64,000 nucleotides of DNA. Origin: Osedax fenrisi. Its lineage: Eukaryota; Annelida; Polychaeta; Sabellida; Siboglinidae. The translations under genes were made by a program, and so were the position numbers. The notes beneath the pieces were generated by a model. It had not been told where the DNA came from and did no database searches. It saw only the letters and a list, made by a program, of their open reading frames with translations. How positions within the stretch are numbered: position 1 is the stretch's first letter; each line of letters begins with the position of its first letter. The stretch lies in contig OZ025245.1 in assembly GCA_964019155.1 (NCBI GenBank), positions 18,321,447 through 18,385,446 on the forward strand. Direction: 5' to 3'. Shown here piece after piece: positions 12,610 to 24,701 of the stretch.

Positions 12610-13013
12610 GTTTAATTATATGGCGGACGAGAATCACTACGATTCGATGGCGCCGTAACGCGACTTACGCGGCTGTACGGCCGTGACGATCGTCTTATGA
12701 CGTCATCGCGTGTGTGGTTATCGTTGCGTCATAACGAGTATTCGTGACGCGCGGAAACACGAGAGCTCGAGAGGTGAACGAGATCCGAGGAGAGCGCGCG
12801 AGAATCTCGTCACTTATCGTCGATTCTCGCGTCGGCATCTCTCGTCGGCCGGAGAATTTCGCCTAGAAGTTACGGGCACACACACGCGCGCACGCACGCA
12901 CCTACACACGTACGTACGTACGCACATCTAGCGGCGCGTTCCGGGTTACGTAACGGGGCTATAAATAGAATCATTCACGTGGCCGACCTGCTCTCGGATA
13001 CAACACCGACATC
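12610..13013 (+). promoter_or_regulatory. Putative TATA promoter in a CpG-rich island
   Basis: Composition changes sharply here to CpG-rich DNA (GACGATCGTC, GCGTCGGCATCTC, CGCGCGCACGCACG). Seen: TATAAATA at 12960-12967; a CRE-like TGACGTCA near 12698; ACGTAA and CACGTGG boxes close to the TATA. About 50 bp downstream of the TATA comes ATG at 13014. Spacing fits a metazoan core promoter with a start site near 12990. The CpG-rich block is nearly the only one of its kind in the first 39 kb. Inference: a real promoter for a plus-strand gene with a tiny first coding exon. Confidence 0.5.
12960..12967 (+). promoter_or_regulatory. TATA box TATAAATA
   Basis: TATAAATA preceded by GGGGC. It is 54 bp upstream of ATG 13014, leaving room for a short 5' untranslated leader. 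Confidence 0.45.
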
Positions 13014-13021
13014 ATGTTCTG
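13014..13021 (+). CDS. Candidate first coding mini-exon, ATG-TTC-TG then GTAAGT donor
   Basis: ATGTTCTG is followed exactly by GTAAGT, the metazoan consensus 5' splice site, at 13022-13027. The exon would encode Met-Phe and two bases of a third codon. It lies at a suitable distance below a TATA box in CpG-rich DNA, which supports a true gene start. The next exon must begin with one base to complete TGN. Two acceptors on this strand give in-frame cysteine continuations: 14775 (CTCTCTATTTTAG then TGCACCG) and 22783 (TTTTTTCCTATGCAG then CCCATGC). The second gives a metallothionein-like peptide. The gene could also continue outside the window. Not recognised with certainty. Confidence 0.35.
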
Positions 13022-13076
13022 GTAAGTCGGCCGATATATATCAGATAGAATATTAAAGTATTAATATATATACACA

Positions 13077-13130
13077 ACATATATATATATATATATATAT
13101 TATGTATATATTATATATATATATATATTA
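13077..13130. repeat. TA-rich microsatellite
   Basis: TA repeats with ATTATG interruptions, inside the candidate intron. Confidence 0.85.
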
Positions 13131-13268
13131 TGCGATTGCAAGAGAACATATTAAAGTATTATGTTATATAAAGATATTTAAAACCAATTAATGGATTCAG
13201 ATAATTGTATTCAAACTTATTTTATTACTAGCAACAACTACAATAACAAAACTTCTAAAGAGGGTCAC

Positions 13269-13488
13269 ATCCCACTACCAGTATTTCCAGAAATAATGTC
13301 AAGAAATGTTTGCTAGAAAGTGATTTTCTATTAAGTTAACTACAATTGTAGTGGGATACCCACTTAATTTCTGGCAACTTGCCGGAAATATAGTAACTTT
13401 AAAGGTGGTATCCCACTACAACTTACTAGAAAATCACTTTCCAATAAATATTTACGGACATTATTTCCGATTATACTGGTAGTGGGAT
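13269..13488. mobile_element. TIR MITE, ATCCCACTACCAGTAT ends
   Basis: The first ~70 bp (ATCCCACTACCAGTAT.., AAATAATGTC.., AAAGTGATTTTCTA) match the reverse complement of the last ~70 bp with a few differences. Subterminal GTAGTGGGATACCCACT (about 13350) and GGTATCCCACTACAAC (about 13409) repeat the terminal motif internally, so the element may be a nested or dimeric form. About 220 bp, non-coding. Target duplication unclear. Confidence 0.8.
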
Positions 13489-13915
13489 TATTAAATATTA
13501 TTTTTTAATCATTATTTTTTAATTTCCCATTAATAAATAATAATGCTATTTATTGTTATTATATTATGTAAGTATGTTACCCGATAAGTATAGAATCGAT
13601 AGGTTAACTCGTCACACATTCCTCACCTATAGGTTTCCCGAAAACCGACAACCTTTGTTAACCTGTATGCCATTACCGTGAACTACTTACACATAGCTTG
13701 CATGTATTGTACTGTACCCGATGTACCAATCACATTATCCGTCCCCGATACGAATACTGTATTTAAAATATAGGTCATGTCCTCCTTGTAGTGTTATACA
13801 GTGTACAGTGTACAGTGTACGCTGTACATCTGTCGTATATCGATACTTATAATTCAAAAGATAACACACACTTATTGAATGTGTCGTTATATATTTAATA
13901 AATATAGAGTAAATA

Positions 13916-13959
<44 letters not shown>

Positions 13960-14299
13960 ATTACGGAGTTGTCGTGGTATTTGATAATTATTTTAATACA
14001 TTTGTCTAGATAAATAATATACTTTAAAATATATACCCGAACTTCAATCCCGTATCCGCCCCTTGTCACTAGAGTTAAGCCGACCGTTCACGTCAACACA
14101 CTGGTCCCGGTTTTATATCTAGAAATCTCCTATTTCAAATTATTTAAAATTATTATAATTTTCTTTATATTATTTGCAGTATATTTAGTAGTAATTCGAA
14201 AATATAAATCAGCCGCTATCTAATTATAAAAATTCAACTGAATGCGGCTGAATATCGAGTTGGTATAATAAAGATATATATGAAGAATATTTATACCCG
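13489..14299. other. Spacer, no gene seen
   Basis: Contains GTACAGT short tandem copies near 13800-13826 and a TA tract at 13919-13953. No coding evidence. Confidence 0.5.
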
Positions 14300-14531
14300 A
14301 TCAACTCGTCTTTACCATTAAAATTGGTCTTACATAATATTTAGAAATGATCTTATATAATTGTGTATAAAATATTACTAGCTCTCGTTAAATATGGATG
14401 AATTAACATGAGAGCGGCTTCGAAGGGACATTAGAGTCATATATGGTTATAAGTGAAAATGTCACCTAAGTTCCTGACTGGGATGAAATACTTCACCAAA
14501 TAACAATAACAATAACAATAACAATAACAAT
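14300..14531 (+). mobile_element. SINE family A, 5'-truncated copy
   Basis: AATTGGTCTTACATAATATT, CTCTCGTTAAATATGGATG, GAGAGCGGCTTCGAAGGGAC, ATATGGTTATAAGTGAAAA and AAGTTCCTGACTGGGATGAA match the body of the copies at 38967 and 49142. The tRNA-like head is missing. It ends in (AATAAC)n at 14500-14531 and is soon followed by TA repeats. Confidence 0.85.
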
Positions 14532-14547
14532 TAAAGCACACCTATAA

Positions 14548-14550
<3 letters not shown>

Positions 14551-14586
<36 letters not shown>

Positions 14587-14592
14587 TATATA
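14551..14592. repeat. (TA)n microsatellite
   Basis: About 40 bp of TA next to the SINE tail. Confidence 0.88.
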
Positions 14593-15519
14593 TCGATTAT
14601 ATATAACGATCACGATCTCTTCACACCGTTAACTTGTAATGTAGTTATGTATTGATAATTAAAGTTCCCTCTAGCGGCAATTATCACAATAAAGTGAATA
14701 TCCGTATTATTGCCAACTAGCGAGCTACTAGTACTATATAACTAGCCCGTGGGTATAACGGTAACCTTCTCTCTATTTTAGTGCACCGTGTGTATCATTT
14801 TCAGTGACTTTTTAATTATTCGATGGTTTTTATTATGAAAACAGGGGCGAGTTGTTCTAAGAACATACATCTGACTATAATTATCCAATGAAACTATTTA
14901 ATAGTACGGACATAGATACGGGTAGAAGGGGCGTTTACATGGGAGGGTATAGGGGTACCAAGCCCCCATTAACACGCATACATATATTGTGTACCTTATG
15001 ATATAAAATGTATACAACTCAAATCAATTTCATAAATAATTTAATAATATATATGATGTCCCGTTGGTCAAATTCCGGAACCACTCCACCAGGATAGGTG
15101 AGTCTCAGGACGAATTATTTTATCAGAACAAGGTTATTCTAAGAAAATAACAGTCTAATATTTCAAATGATTTTAAAAATTAAAACTATAATACCAGTAC
15201 GCTTGTAAGTTATAAAACATTAATCCGCACAATAAAGAGTGGCATTAAACACACAACAAAAAACACTCGTACATACGCGTAAAATATAACCTAGTTACTA
15301 CTATTTATTAATGAAATGTAAACTAATAGGCGATATAACAGAAGTAGGCGTGGTTAATTAAAAAAGAAACGCCTATGGGCGTATCTTTATATTATACGTT
15401 ATATAAAACATGTACTTTCACATTTATTTCAAAATAATATAACACAAAATATGTAATATAACACTGAATAATATGTAAATATACGTAATATACACGTGAA
15501 CAATAATAAGTATAAAAAC
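14593..15519. other. Spacer, no supported gene
   Basis: A good splice-acceptor-like string (CTCTCTATTTTAG) ends at 14781, but the sequence after it runs into TAA within about 12 codons. No domain recognised. Confidence 0.45.
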
Positions 15520-15738
15520 CCTGTCACACCGAAAAAATCTGCCTTTTTCACCGATATATGCAATAACGAAATCCATGAGAAGTCTGTAACTATTTAGAGA
15601 CACCTCTAAATGATGAATAGCGATATCTTCACGATATCAGTGAGACATCGGAAGAGGTATTGCATAGAGAGAGAGAAAGATGGTGAAAAATCGGTACGAT
15701 ATCGATGAAAAATCGGCAGACTTTTTCGGTGTGACAGG
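15520..15738. mobile_element. TIR MITE, CCTGTCACACCGAAAAA ends
   Basis: The left end CCTGTCACACCGAAAAAATC and the complement of the right end CCTGTCACACCGAAAAAGTC are near-identical TIRs, followed on both sides by CTGCC and by CACCGATAT/GATATCG motifs. Centre near 15630 holds ATCTTCACGATATCAG. 219 bp, non-coding. Flanked by AC on each side, too short to call a target duplication. Confidence 0.8.
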
Positions 15739-16540
15739 ACCTATTATTTATAATAATATATATTAATACAATTCAATAATATAATAATGCAAAGGTTAAT
15801 TTTATGTTTTTTTGACGAGCAGATAGGTTTAATTAACCTAATTACAATTTCGATATTGAATTTTATTTTATTTTTAAATTGTCGGCGCAACTATATTTAC
15901 TATAGTACTCTAATAATATAGTAGCATCACTATCATATCTACGTGTATACTTACATAAGGGTATACCCCTAGGGTACGTAGTTAATATCAAATATTAATA
16001 TTAGTTTTCATTGTCTATTTCTTAAATGCTATAGACATAATCGTACAACATTATAACATACCACATTAAAGTACACTCGTAAGATACACAACGCTAACTG
16101 TAAACTCTACAAATGTAATTTATTTAATATTTAATGTCGTATTATTCTTTGTTTATTTCAATAACGTATGTAATCCTTAGCAAATATTTATACGCTATAC
16201 GTTCGATAATATATTTGCTTAATTAAGTATCAATCAATAGACAGAATAAATTATTATAATATGAATATACTTTACTATAGCGTTATAGTAATATCATAAG
16301 AGACTAGGTATACCTAATACTACCAATATACAGCATAATACACTATTATCAAAGATTTTCCGAAGGAAAGTTCTTCGCAAAATCATTGCTATTATCATAT
16401 GGGTAGGATAGCAAATTCGTTAAAATATGTTAATTTTGTAGGTGAGACATACATTTAGTGTAAAACACATATATGCATGGTCAGCTATAAGATATATAAT
16501 AACATAAAGAATATATATCATATATATAGTATAGCTACGA
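15739..16540. other. AT-rich spacer, no gene seen
   Basis: Stops in all frames; no transposon ends recognised. Confidence 0.5.
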
Positions 16541-16912
16541 CACACACGACTACGCTCCACACGTACGCTCCACACACACTAAACACACACTCCACGCATA
16601 CGCTCCACTAACACTCCACACACACTAAACACACACTCCACACATACGCTCCACTAACACTCCACACACACTGCACACACACTCCACACATACGCTCCAC
16701 TAACACTCCACACACACTAAACACACACTCCACACATACGCTCCACTAACACTCCACACACACTAAACACACACTCCACACATACGCTCCACTAACACTC
16801 CACACACACTAAACACACACTCCACGCATACGCTCCACTAACACTCTACACACACTGCACACACACACTCTACACATACACTCCACACACACACACACAC
16901 ACACACGTACTC
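16541..16912. repeat. 46-bp CA-rich minisatellite
   Basis: Units of ACTCCACACACACTAAACAC + ACACTCCACACATACGCTCC + ACTAAC, period 46 bp, repeat about seven times. The array ends in pure (CA)n near 16885-16906. Confidence 0.88.
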
Positions 16913-18339
16913 CTTACGTTGGTTATGACGTACTCGCAGCGGTAGATGCAGCGCGGTATTACGTCAGATTTAATAATGGTTATTAGCATAATATGACGTA
17001 ATATTTAATGCTGGTTATTAGACACGTATCACGTTATACTGCGAAACGCCTTCATTAGTGAATATAATAGGTGACTTCTCATTATATTCGTGGATTTATC
17101 ATATATATCTATATATATATTCGTCTAAACATACTTTAATTAGGTGGTGCGCGGCGGGCTCGTACGCCGAGGCCGCAGGCCGAGCCGTCCCAACCTCGAC
17201 GTTAACGGATAGGAAAATAATTTTTTTAAATTGAGGTGTGCTTTTTTTTCAAAATTTTTCAAAATCTCTTTCCCATAAAAGTCTTTTTCCGTCAAAATTC
17301 TCAACAAAGTGTATACTTAAATTCAAATAATGCTCGATTTGAAATTTTTTTTTGCCAATGTATACATATCAGGTTAGCTACCCGAAATATCATTAGGAAT
17401 ACATAGTATGCGCACACTCATTTTCATCTACGGGCAATATTTCTGGTAGTATTTTGGGTTTTTATCGTTAAAATTTAATATTTAATATTTTATATAAATT
17501 CAAATAATTATAATTCGCCGTAAGGAAAACGCAAGGAAAACGTCGGGAGATAAAGTGGGGCAGCGTGGGTAACATGAATGATTTACTTTTTTGAAAATGT
17601 ATTCACGCGATACCAATAATCGTTAAATAGTGTCATTTTTTAATCGATTTACGTAATTGAAAAATTTAAATTCGACGCAAATTTTTAATAACAAACATTA
17701 TCATGGAGAATTTTATCGTAAATAATTTCGTAAAAATGAGTTTCTTTAATTTCGAATACATTACGTAGATTTACGAAATGGTACTTCCGGTTTGAATATC
17801 TAAATAAAAACAAGTGCATCGGAATTTATTTACCCGTATTATTGAGGTGAAATTCAAAAACGAGTAAAATCGAGTTTATATTAATTATTTCCTATCTACG
17901 CCATGTAAAAATAAATTATTAAACATAGGTGATACGATACGGTGATGTAGAAAATCAAAATCTACAATAATTATTCAATTTCAATAATTTTAACTTTATT
18001 AAATAGATAATTAAAATAGATTATAATTTTATAAATTGGGACTTCTTATGTTTAATATTCTTCGAGCTACGGGCGAAAAAGTGAAAAATACATGATTTTA
18101 GAATAGTCTATTTGACCGACTTCCGATAAATTGTTCGTATAAATTAAGAATTCATCAGATTAGGAGTACGAAAATACATGTAATAAAATCAGAAAAAGCA
18201 TGAAAATATGAATAATAGGGTTTCCATCTCTGTTTTAATATTTCGCCAAATATCATCATATATATGGTCAAAGAAAAAAATATAGATTTATAAAAAATAT
18301 TTTTTCTAAAATATATTCTATAATTATATATGCATTAAA
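16913..18339. other. Spacer with a GC-rich block, possibly part of a Helitron
   Basis: A GC-rich self-complementary string, GCCGAGGCCGCAGGCCGAGC, at about 17168-17187 stands out from its AT-rich surroundings. The rest has no coding signature. Together with the Helitron-like end at 19204 this could be the body of a non-autonomous Helitron, but no 5' TC terminus can be fixed. Confidence 0.3.
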
Positions 18340-18352
18340 TACCGAGTGAGTC

Positions 18353-18417
<65 letters not shown>

Positions 18418-18990
18418 ATGTGGTAATTGATATTTTTAGTTATATTTATTGTCACTGTTGTGTTTAGGTTGGGTTAAGTTTTAATATTGATAGATTTTTT
18501 TTGCTGCATTACTTCCCGTGTGAGACTATAAAAGCATATTCATTTATATTGTTATTTTCACAGTTGTGGTTAGGTTGGGTTAAGTTTTAATTTGTGTAGG
18601 TTTTTTTTAGCTGCATTACTTCCCGAGTGAGCCTATTCAAGGATATTTTCACAGTTGTGGTTAGGTTGGGTTAAGTTTTAATATTGGTAGATTTTTTTTA
18701 GCTGCATTACTTCCCGTGTGAGACTATAAAAGCATATTCATTTATATTGTTATTTTCACAGTTGTGGTTAGGTTGGGTTAAGTTTTAATTTGTGTAGGTT
18801 TTTTTGACTGCATTACTTCCAGAGTGAGCCTATAAAAGCATATTCATTTATATTGTTATTTTCACAGTTGTGGTTAGGTTGGGTTAAGTTTTAATTTGTG
18901 TAGGTTTTTTTAGCTGCATTACTTCCCGAGTGAGCCTATACAAGGATATTTTCACAGTTGTGGTTAGGTTGGGTTAAATACTTTTACTCA
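18340..18990 (+). repeat. Tandem array of about 91-108 bp units with GGTTAGGTTGGGTTAAG
   Basis: GTTGTGGTTAGGTTGGGTTA recurs at about 18457, 18561, 18654, 18757, 18865 and 18956. Each is followed by a T run, GCTGCATTACTTCC(C/A)G(A/T)G and TGAG(C/A)CTAT. Unit length alternates because some units lack AAAGCATATTCATTTATATT. A (TA)n tract at 18360-18412 lies within the left edge. Confidence 0.85.
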
Positions 18991-19164
18991 TTAGTAATAG
19001 TAGACCAAAGTAGTTAAAGTTTTGTTTTAATAAATACATTATGAAATTATCATTGTTTTTTTTTCATTAAAATAAAAAATAAATAAATAACGGCCCACTG
19101 ACTGCTAGAAAACATTATATAAAAATCTAAAAAACACCCAATAGTCTCAACTAACCCATTACAC

Positions 19165-19212
19165 CCACACCTAAAATAGTCTCATTCACGGGCAACGCCG
19201 GCCACCCACCCT
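19165..19212 (+). mobile_element. Possible Helitron 3' end (hairpin then CTAGT)
   Basis: CACGGGCAACGCCGGCCACC is followed by CACCCTAGT and TA repeats. A GC-rich hairpin just before a CTAG terminus in an AT target is the Helitron 3' signature. A clearer example lies at 50500-50537. Confidence 0.35.
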
Positions 19213-19213
19213 A

Positions 19214-19290
<77 letters not shown>
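19214..19290. repeat. (TA)n microsatellite
   Basis: TA repeats with one TATG interruption, about 75 bp. Confidence 0.9.
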
Positions 19291-19292
<2 letters not shown>

Positions 19293-19539
19293 AATGAAAT
19301 AGTGTGACATATAATAAAAAATATGTAAATATTTAAAATATATATTTTAAAATATAATTTAAATAATAAATATTTAAAATGTTGATGAATATTGATATGT
19401 TGTAATTTATATATATATATATATATAATTATTACATATGGCATTTAAATGATAGGAATAAATGTAACAATAATAATTATAACAATAACTAAAAGTAGCG
19501 TGAATGTAATAGATATATAGCTATATAGATAGATCGATA

Positions 19540-21520
19540 TATAGATAGAGATTTAGTTTATTAGGTGTTGACACACAAAATGACATGAAACAATAATGTA
19601 ATGATAAGTAATAAATGATAATAAGAATGATGGTTTACATATGCCGTAAGTAAAATAATATAATATACATAATATTAACATAATAGTACATATTTAGTTA
19701 TGAATTAGTATGCATAATAGATGATGTAATTCAGCTGATTTTTGATCTGCAATAACTCAACTTTCTGGTAAGGGGCGACCAATTACTATATCATAGGAAT
19801 ATTCTAGAGTCATTAGAATATATACTGACACCCATACTCCCCGAATTATATCAAAAATCGCAAAAAAATAAATCACTTATCACAAGTATGGCACAAAAAA
19901 ATAGCTAAACTAACAATAACTATAACAGGGGATTATCACCCTATTTATGAGAAAACAAGAAATAAAAATAAAGATATATGAATAATAATAATAATATGAA
20001 TACATTTAAAAACGAGATGTAATCAACGAAGTACATTTTAATGCGTCACGGAAATCGACTATTGATTTACATTGAGTAACATTTATGGGGAGCGAATTCC
20101 ATTCAGTAGATACTCTATTGCCGAAGTAATTCAGCCCTCTACATCTATTACTGTATACCTGCGAAGTGACATGGATTTAATATTGAGAAAAATAAGTCTA
20201 TCGGTGTAAGATCATCTGGGAATATTAATTCTAGCAAATAATCGTTTAGTGAAATATTTTTGAATATTTTCAATTTGGTTAGAATTAGTGAAATACAATG
20301 GATCTGGATTCCAAACAGGAGAATCAGATTCAATCAAAGGACGTACAATGTACGTCATATATATGCTTTAAGTAGATATATAAATATATATATATATAAT
20401 TATTGGTAATGAGGCATCTGAATAATTTATTTGTGATTAGATAGGCTATTATTACAAATATTATTAATGTGAATATTGAAACTCATATTATCCCTAAATG
20501 TAATACTTAAGTCTATAAAACTAGATAGAATTGGTAAAGTGTGTCCATTTAAATTATATACATGAGCGGGAAATATATTTCCAATTCACATCACTACACA
20601 TTTCTTCTCAGCCAATTCGAGTTCCCATATTTTCATAAATTGCTGATATCATCGATACTATTTTACAGAAGGAGACTACTATCATTGGATTTGAATGAAA
20701 ATGACAATATAGTAATATCTGCAAATATAGATTTATTAATAGAATTATTAATTATATTAGGGAGATCATTTATATAGATCAGATATAGCAATGGTCCAAT
20801 AACTGATCCTTGTGTAACACCCGATATGGCCTGTGTATAGTTAGAAAACTATTAGTTGCATGCAATTTTATTTTCCTGCGAGAAAACCATACTGGTGTTG
20901 CGTAATATGTCTATTAAAACGTAAATAGAAAGTAAGATAATTCTAGAAGATTTTTTCAAATATTATTAATGTAGTTGGTAACATACTTATTGGACAATAA
21001 TTAATTGCCTTCGTTGCATCACCTTTTTTTAAATTGGGATGATATGAGAACATTTCCATATATCCGGGCATATTCTTGTTTAAGAATAATAGTATATATG
21101 ATTGAAAGAGGATAGCATAATTTAAATGATAATATCTTTAATAACGCTTCCGGAATACCACCAGGTGAGTTATTATATTTGTTGGGTAGTAGTCATAGGA
21201 ATGTACGTACCATGTCAGGTGTGGTAGGGTATGATGAAAACGAGGGGGATGCCAATTGTTATGATGGTGTATTTATTGCCAGTAACTATGGTAAATTAGT
21301 ATCAATACTCTTATTAAAAACCGATTGGTATTGACGTTATAATCAAGATACCTTTTCAAAATCAGATGATAATATAACATTATTAGTTTCTTCATAAAGT
21401 GGTGATATAGAATTAGTAGAATGTAGTTTATTATTTAAGTATTTACAGAAAGTAGACTTATTATCAGAAATAATACTATATAATAATAATGGTTAATACG
21501 TAGGATACGATAGTTGGCGT
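19540..21520 (-). pseudogene. LINE ORF2 pseudogene (RT and C-terminus), minus strand
   Basis: Read from the right: NKYNNSPGGIPEALLKILS (fingers, near 21180-21120), then KKGDATKAINYCPISMLP with FEKI (RT motif NYRPIS, near 21030-20950), GVTQGSVIGPLLYLIYINDL (motif B, near 20830-20770), then SIFADITIL where motif C has lost an Asp. Next come ESDSPVWNPDPLYF and IENIQKYFTKRLFARI (near 20340-20220; the usual S.VW...I..IE.VQR.FTKR block) and FGNRVSTEWNSLPINV with CKSIVDFRDAL (near 20125-20040), the standard C-terminal tail. The 3' untranslated part runs to about 19540. Motif order and tail fit a CR1/Jockey-superfamily LINE. Frameshifts, stops and the damaged catalytic motif mean it is inactive. Confidence 0.8.
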
Positions 21521-21566
21521 TTCCAGTTTATTTGGCAGGCGGTTCATAGTTTAATAGTTCAATTAA

Positions 21567-22291
<725 letters not shown>

Positions 22292-22387
22292 TGTATATTA
22301 TATATATAGTATTAGAAAAGATTTTGCGAAGCAAAATCCTTAGAAATATCGTTGGTTAGAAATATAATTAGTGTAACTATAGTATAC

Positions 22388-22418
22388 ATAGTAGTAGTAG
22401 TAGAAGTAGTAGTATATA

Positions 22419-22450
<32 letters not shown>

Positions 22451-22452
22451 TA
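22388..22452. repeat. (TAG)n microsatellite, inverted relative to (CTA)n
   Basis: GTAGTAGTAG blocks with AAG and TATAAA interruptions. It is the reverse complement of the array ending 100 bp upstream, so the two could pair. Confidence 0.88.
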
Positions 22453-22569
22453 ATATAGTATAGAGTATACTATGTATTACTATATACTTACTTCGCAGCA
22501 ATATTAGTGTATCTATATGTTCGTATACGGCGGTAACCACATTACACGTAATTAATGCGCATTAGTAAA

Positions 22570-22660
22570 TCGATACTTCATAACCACACTGACCACATAC
22601 TGACCACATACTGACCACATACTGACTACACTGACCACACTGAACACACTGACCACTGTA
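22570..22660. repeat. Short CTGACCACA tandem repeat
   Basis: ACTGACCACAT, with ACTGACTACA and ACTGAACACA variants, repeats about seven times. Confidence 0.85.
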
Positions 22661-22782
22661 AGGCTACCGGCCACTGGTACTGCGGACAACGGTACTATAT
22701 CACCGTGTAGTAGATAAGTGAAGCTCGCGTACAGTGTGCGCGTGAAGTCACATTACATATGTTTTACTTTTTTCCTATGCAG

Positions 22783-22852
22783 CCCATGCAAATGTTCAAT
22801 ATGCTCACGCTGTACCAAAAGATGTCCAATTACACTAATTTTTGTTGTGTAG
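22783..22852 (+). CDS. Candidate cysteine-rich terminal exon, metallothionein-like
   Basis: A strong acceptor (TTTTACTTTTTTCCTATGCAG) ends at 22782. Read after one leading base the sequence gives PCKCSICSRCTKRCPITLIF then VV and a TAG at 22850-22852. The five cysteines in CKC..C..C...C spacing resemble metallothioneins. The leading C would complete the TG left by the ATG-TTC-TG exon at 13014-13021 to give Cys, so the joined start would be Met-Phe-Cys-Pro-Cys-Lys-Cys. A possible ATTAAA polyadenylation signal lies near 22901. Against it: the intron would be 9.8 kb and filled with repeats, the peptide would be only about 25 residues, and such short Cys-rich frames occur by chance. Confidence 0.22.
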
Positions 22853-23036
22853 TTTAGTATTATATAACTTTATAGTAAAATATTTTTATTAGAATAGGAT
22901 TATTAAAAATGGCTATGAAAATACTCACGCTTAGCGCATAAGTAGTGGTGCGTGTAGTGGTATATATAGTGGTGTGTGTAGCCGTGCGTGTAGTGGTGCT
23001 ACTAGCCAAGCCGCTATAGGTAAGCCTGTATGTATG

Positions 23037-23080
23037 TACAGCATCGATATAAAGAAAGCTTTCTTTATATCGATGCTGTA
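23037..23080. repeat. 44-bp perfect palindrome
   Basis: Left arm TACAGCATCGATATAAAG + AAAG is followed at once by its exact complement with no loop. The core CATCGATATAAAGAAAG recurs in an imperfect hairpin near 35965-36006. Confidence 0.95.
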
Positions 23081-23117
23081 TATATGTAATAGTACGCGAG
23101 CAGTGGTGCGTATGTGC

Positions 23118-23122
<5 letters not shown>

Positions 23123-23158
<36 letters not shown>

Positions 23159-23180
23159 ATTGTGTGTGTGGTATATATAC
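23123..23180. repeat. (GT)n microsatellite
   Basis: GT repeats with a TTGATT interruption. Confidence 0.85.
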
Positions 23181-23325
23181 TATATCGTATACGATGTGAT
23201 ATATGTTGTGTTGTGTGGTAGTGTGTTTAAGGTACGTAGGTCCTATAGGATACGGTGCAGGTGTGTATACACAGTGTGTATTACACACACAAACATACAC
23301 AAACATACACATATATATATATATA

Positions 23326-23500
23326 TTGTTATTGTTATTGTTATATTTATTTGGTAGAGTCCTTTCATCCCATCCAGGAACTTAGATGAATTTTCACCTA
23401 TAACCGTATGGCTCTAATTAAGGCATCCATGGTTTTAACGAGAGCCGATTATTAATGTATACACAATTGTATAAGATCACTTCTATATAATATGTTAATA
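23326..23500 (-). mobile_element. SINE family A, 5'-truncated copy on minus strand
   Basis: The plus strand reads (TTATTG)n, AGTCCTTTCATCCCATCC, AACTTAGATGAATTTTCACC, ATGGCTCTAATTAAGGCATC and GAGAGCCGATTATT, the reverse complement of the SINE-A body at 39100-39260. No tRNA-like head. Confidence 0.85.
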
Positions 23501-23504
23501 CATA

Positions 23505-23512
<8 letters not shown>

Positions 23513-23557
<45 letters not shown>
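23513..23557. repeat. (TA)n microsatellite
   Basis: About 45 bp of TA, next to GATAGATAGATAGATGAT. Confidence 0.88.
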
Positions 23558-23560
<3 letters not shown>

Positions 23561-23587
23561 TATAGATAGATAGATAGATGATTTATT

Positions 23588-23623
23588 TATATGGGAAGTA
23601 TATGTCCATATACTTCCCATATA
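23588..23623. repeat. Hairpin, 17-bp perfect arms with 2-nt loop
   Basis: TATATGGGAAGTATATG and CATATACTTCCCATATA flank TC. Short CTACATATATA direct repeats follow. Confidence 0.9.
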
Positions 23624-23832
23624 CTACATATATACTACATATATACTACATATATACTTCATTCGTGTTTAGGCATTCATAGTGAACGGTCGTGTTTTTA
23701 CCATATTGTGCATTCAACCAAATCAACATTCAGATAAGTTATTTAATTTAAAATTTGTTATAAAATCGTATGTATTACAATTATATATTTCTCTATAAAT
23801 CATTTACTATTTAATATACATTAACTATCATT

Positions 23833-23868
<36 letters not shown>

Positions 23869-23950
23869 CTTATATTTTATATAGGTGTATGTATATATAT
23901 GGATATATAATTATATTTATTTATATATTTATTTAATTTACATAATAATT

Positions 23951-24701
23951 ATGGCTAATGGTAGAATGTCAAATTCTGAATTATCTGACTCTATTAAAAA
24001 TTATATTAAAGATATGTTTGATACTAATATTAAAGCTATTATTGAACAACATAATACAATTATTATAGATCTAAAAGATACTATATTAGAGTTACAAACA
24101 CAAATTAAAAATAATAATAAACATAATGATAGCAATACAATATTATATTCTAGTATGGTAACTAAAAATCTTGATGAAAATAAATGTACTATAAATTATA
24201 CTGTAACCAAAAATATTGAAAATATATATGAAGATAGTAATCGTAAAAAAAACTCTCATAATATATAATATAGAAGAAAAAAAATTTAATAAAAAAATAG
24301 ATAAATTTAAATATGATAAAGATTCAAGTAATAGTATTATTAGTGAAATTAGTGATGTTGAAAATATATCCATACAAAATATACATAGAATTGGTAAAAT
24401 AAATATAGATAGTGAAACCAATGAAATAATAAATAATACAATTAGGCCTATTAAAATTACTTTAAACACAGAGCTAGATAAAATGCATATATTAAATATG
24501 GCATATAAATTAAAAAATACAAAATATAGCAGAATTGGAATTTCACATGAATTTACTACTGAACAATTAATAACACAAAAAAAACTACTAACTGAAGCTA
24601 AAGATAAAACAAATAATAATACTATATTTAAAGTTAGATTTATTAATAATAACTTTAAATTAATTTCACATACAATAATTGAATCACAAAATGGAACCTA
24701 A
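23951..24701 (+). pseudogene. LINE ORF1, one frameshift in an A8 run
   Basis: ATG 23951 (MANGRMSNSELSDSI) is preferred to the upstream in-frame ATG at 23885, whose extension is only TA-repeat Ile/Tyr, and because the homologous fragment at 50585 also begins MAN. The N-terminal part (KNYIKDMFDTNIKAII..) looks helical and may be a coiled coil for multimerisation. Frame 1 ends at 24268; a 1-nt shift in the A run near 24243-24250 restores TLIIYNIEEKKF.., IQNIHRIGK and RPIKITLNTELDKMHILNMA, the pattern of RRM-plus-C-terminal-domain ORF1 proteins that bind LINE RNA. The ORF1 stop TAA (24699-24701) overlaps the ORF2 start ATG (24691). Confidence 0.75.

Noticed and set aside
14782..14815. Exon after the CTCTCTATTTTAG acceptor
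   Set aside because: In the phase set by the ATG-TTC-TG exon it stops after about 11 residues, and no good donor follows. Kept only as an alternative in the gene finding.
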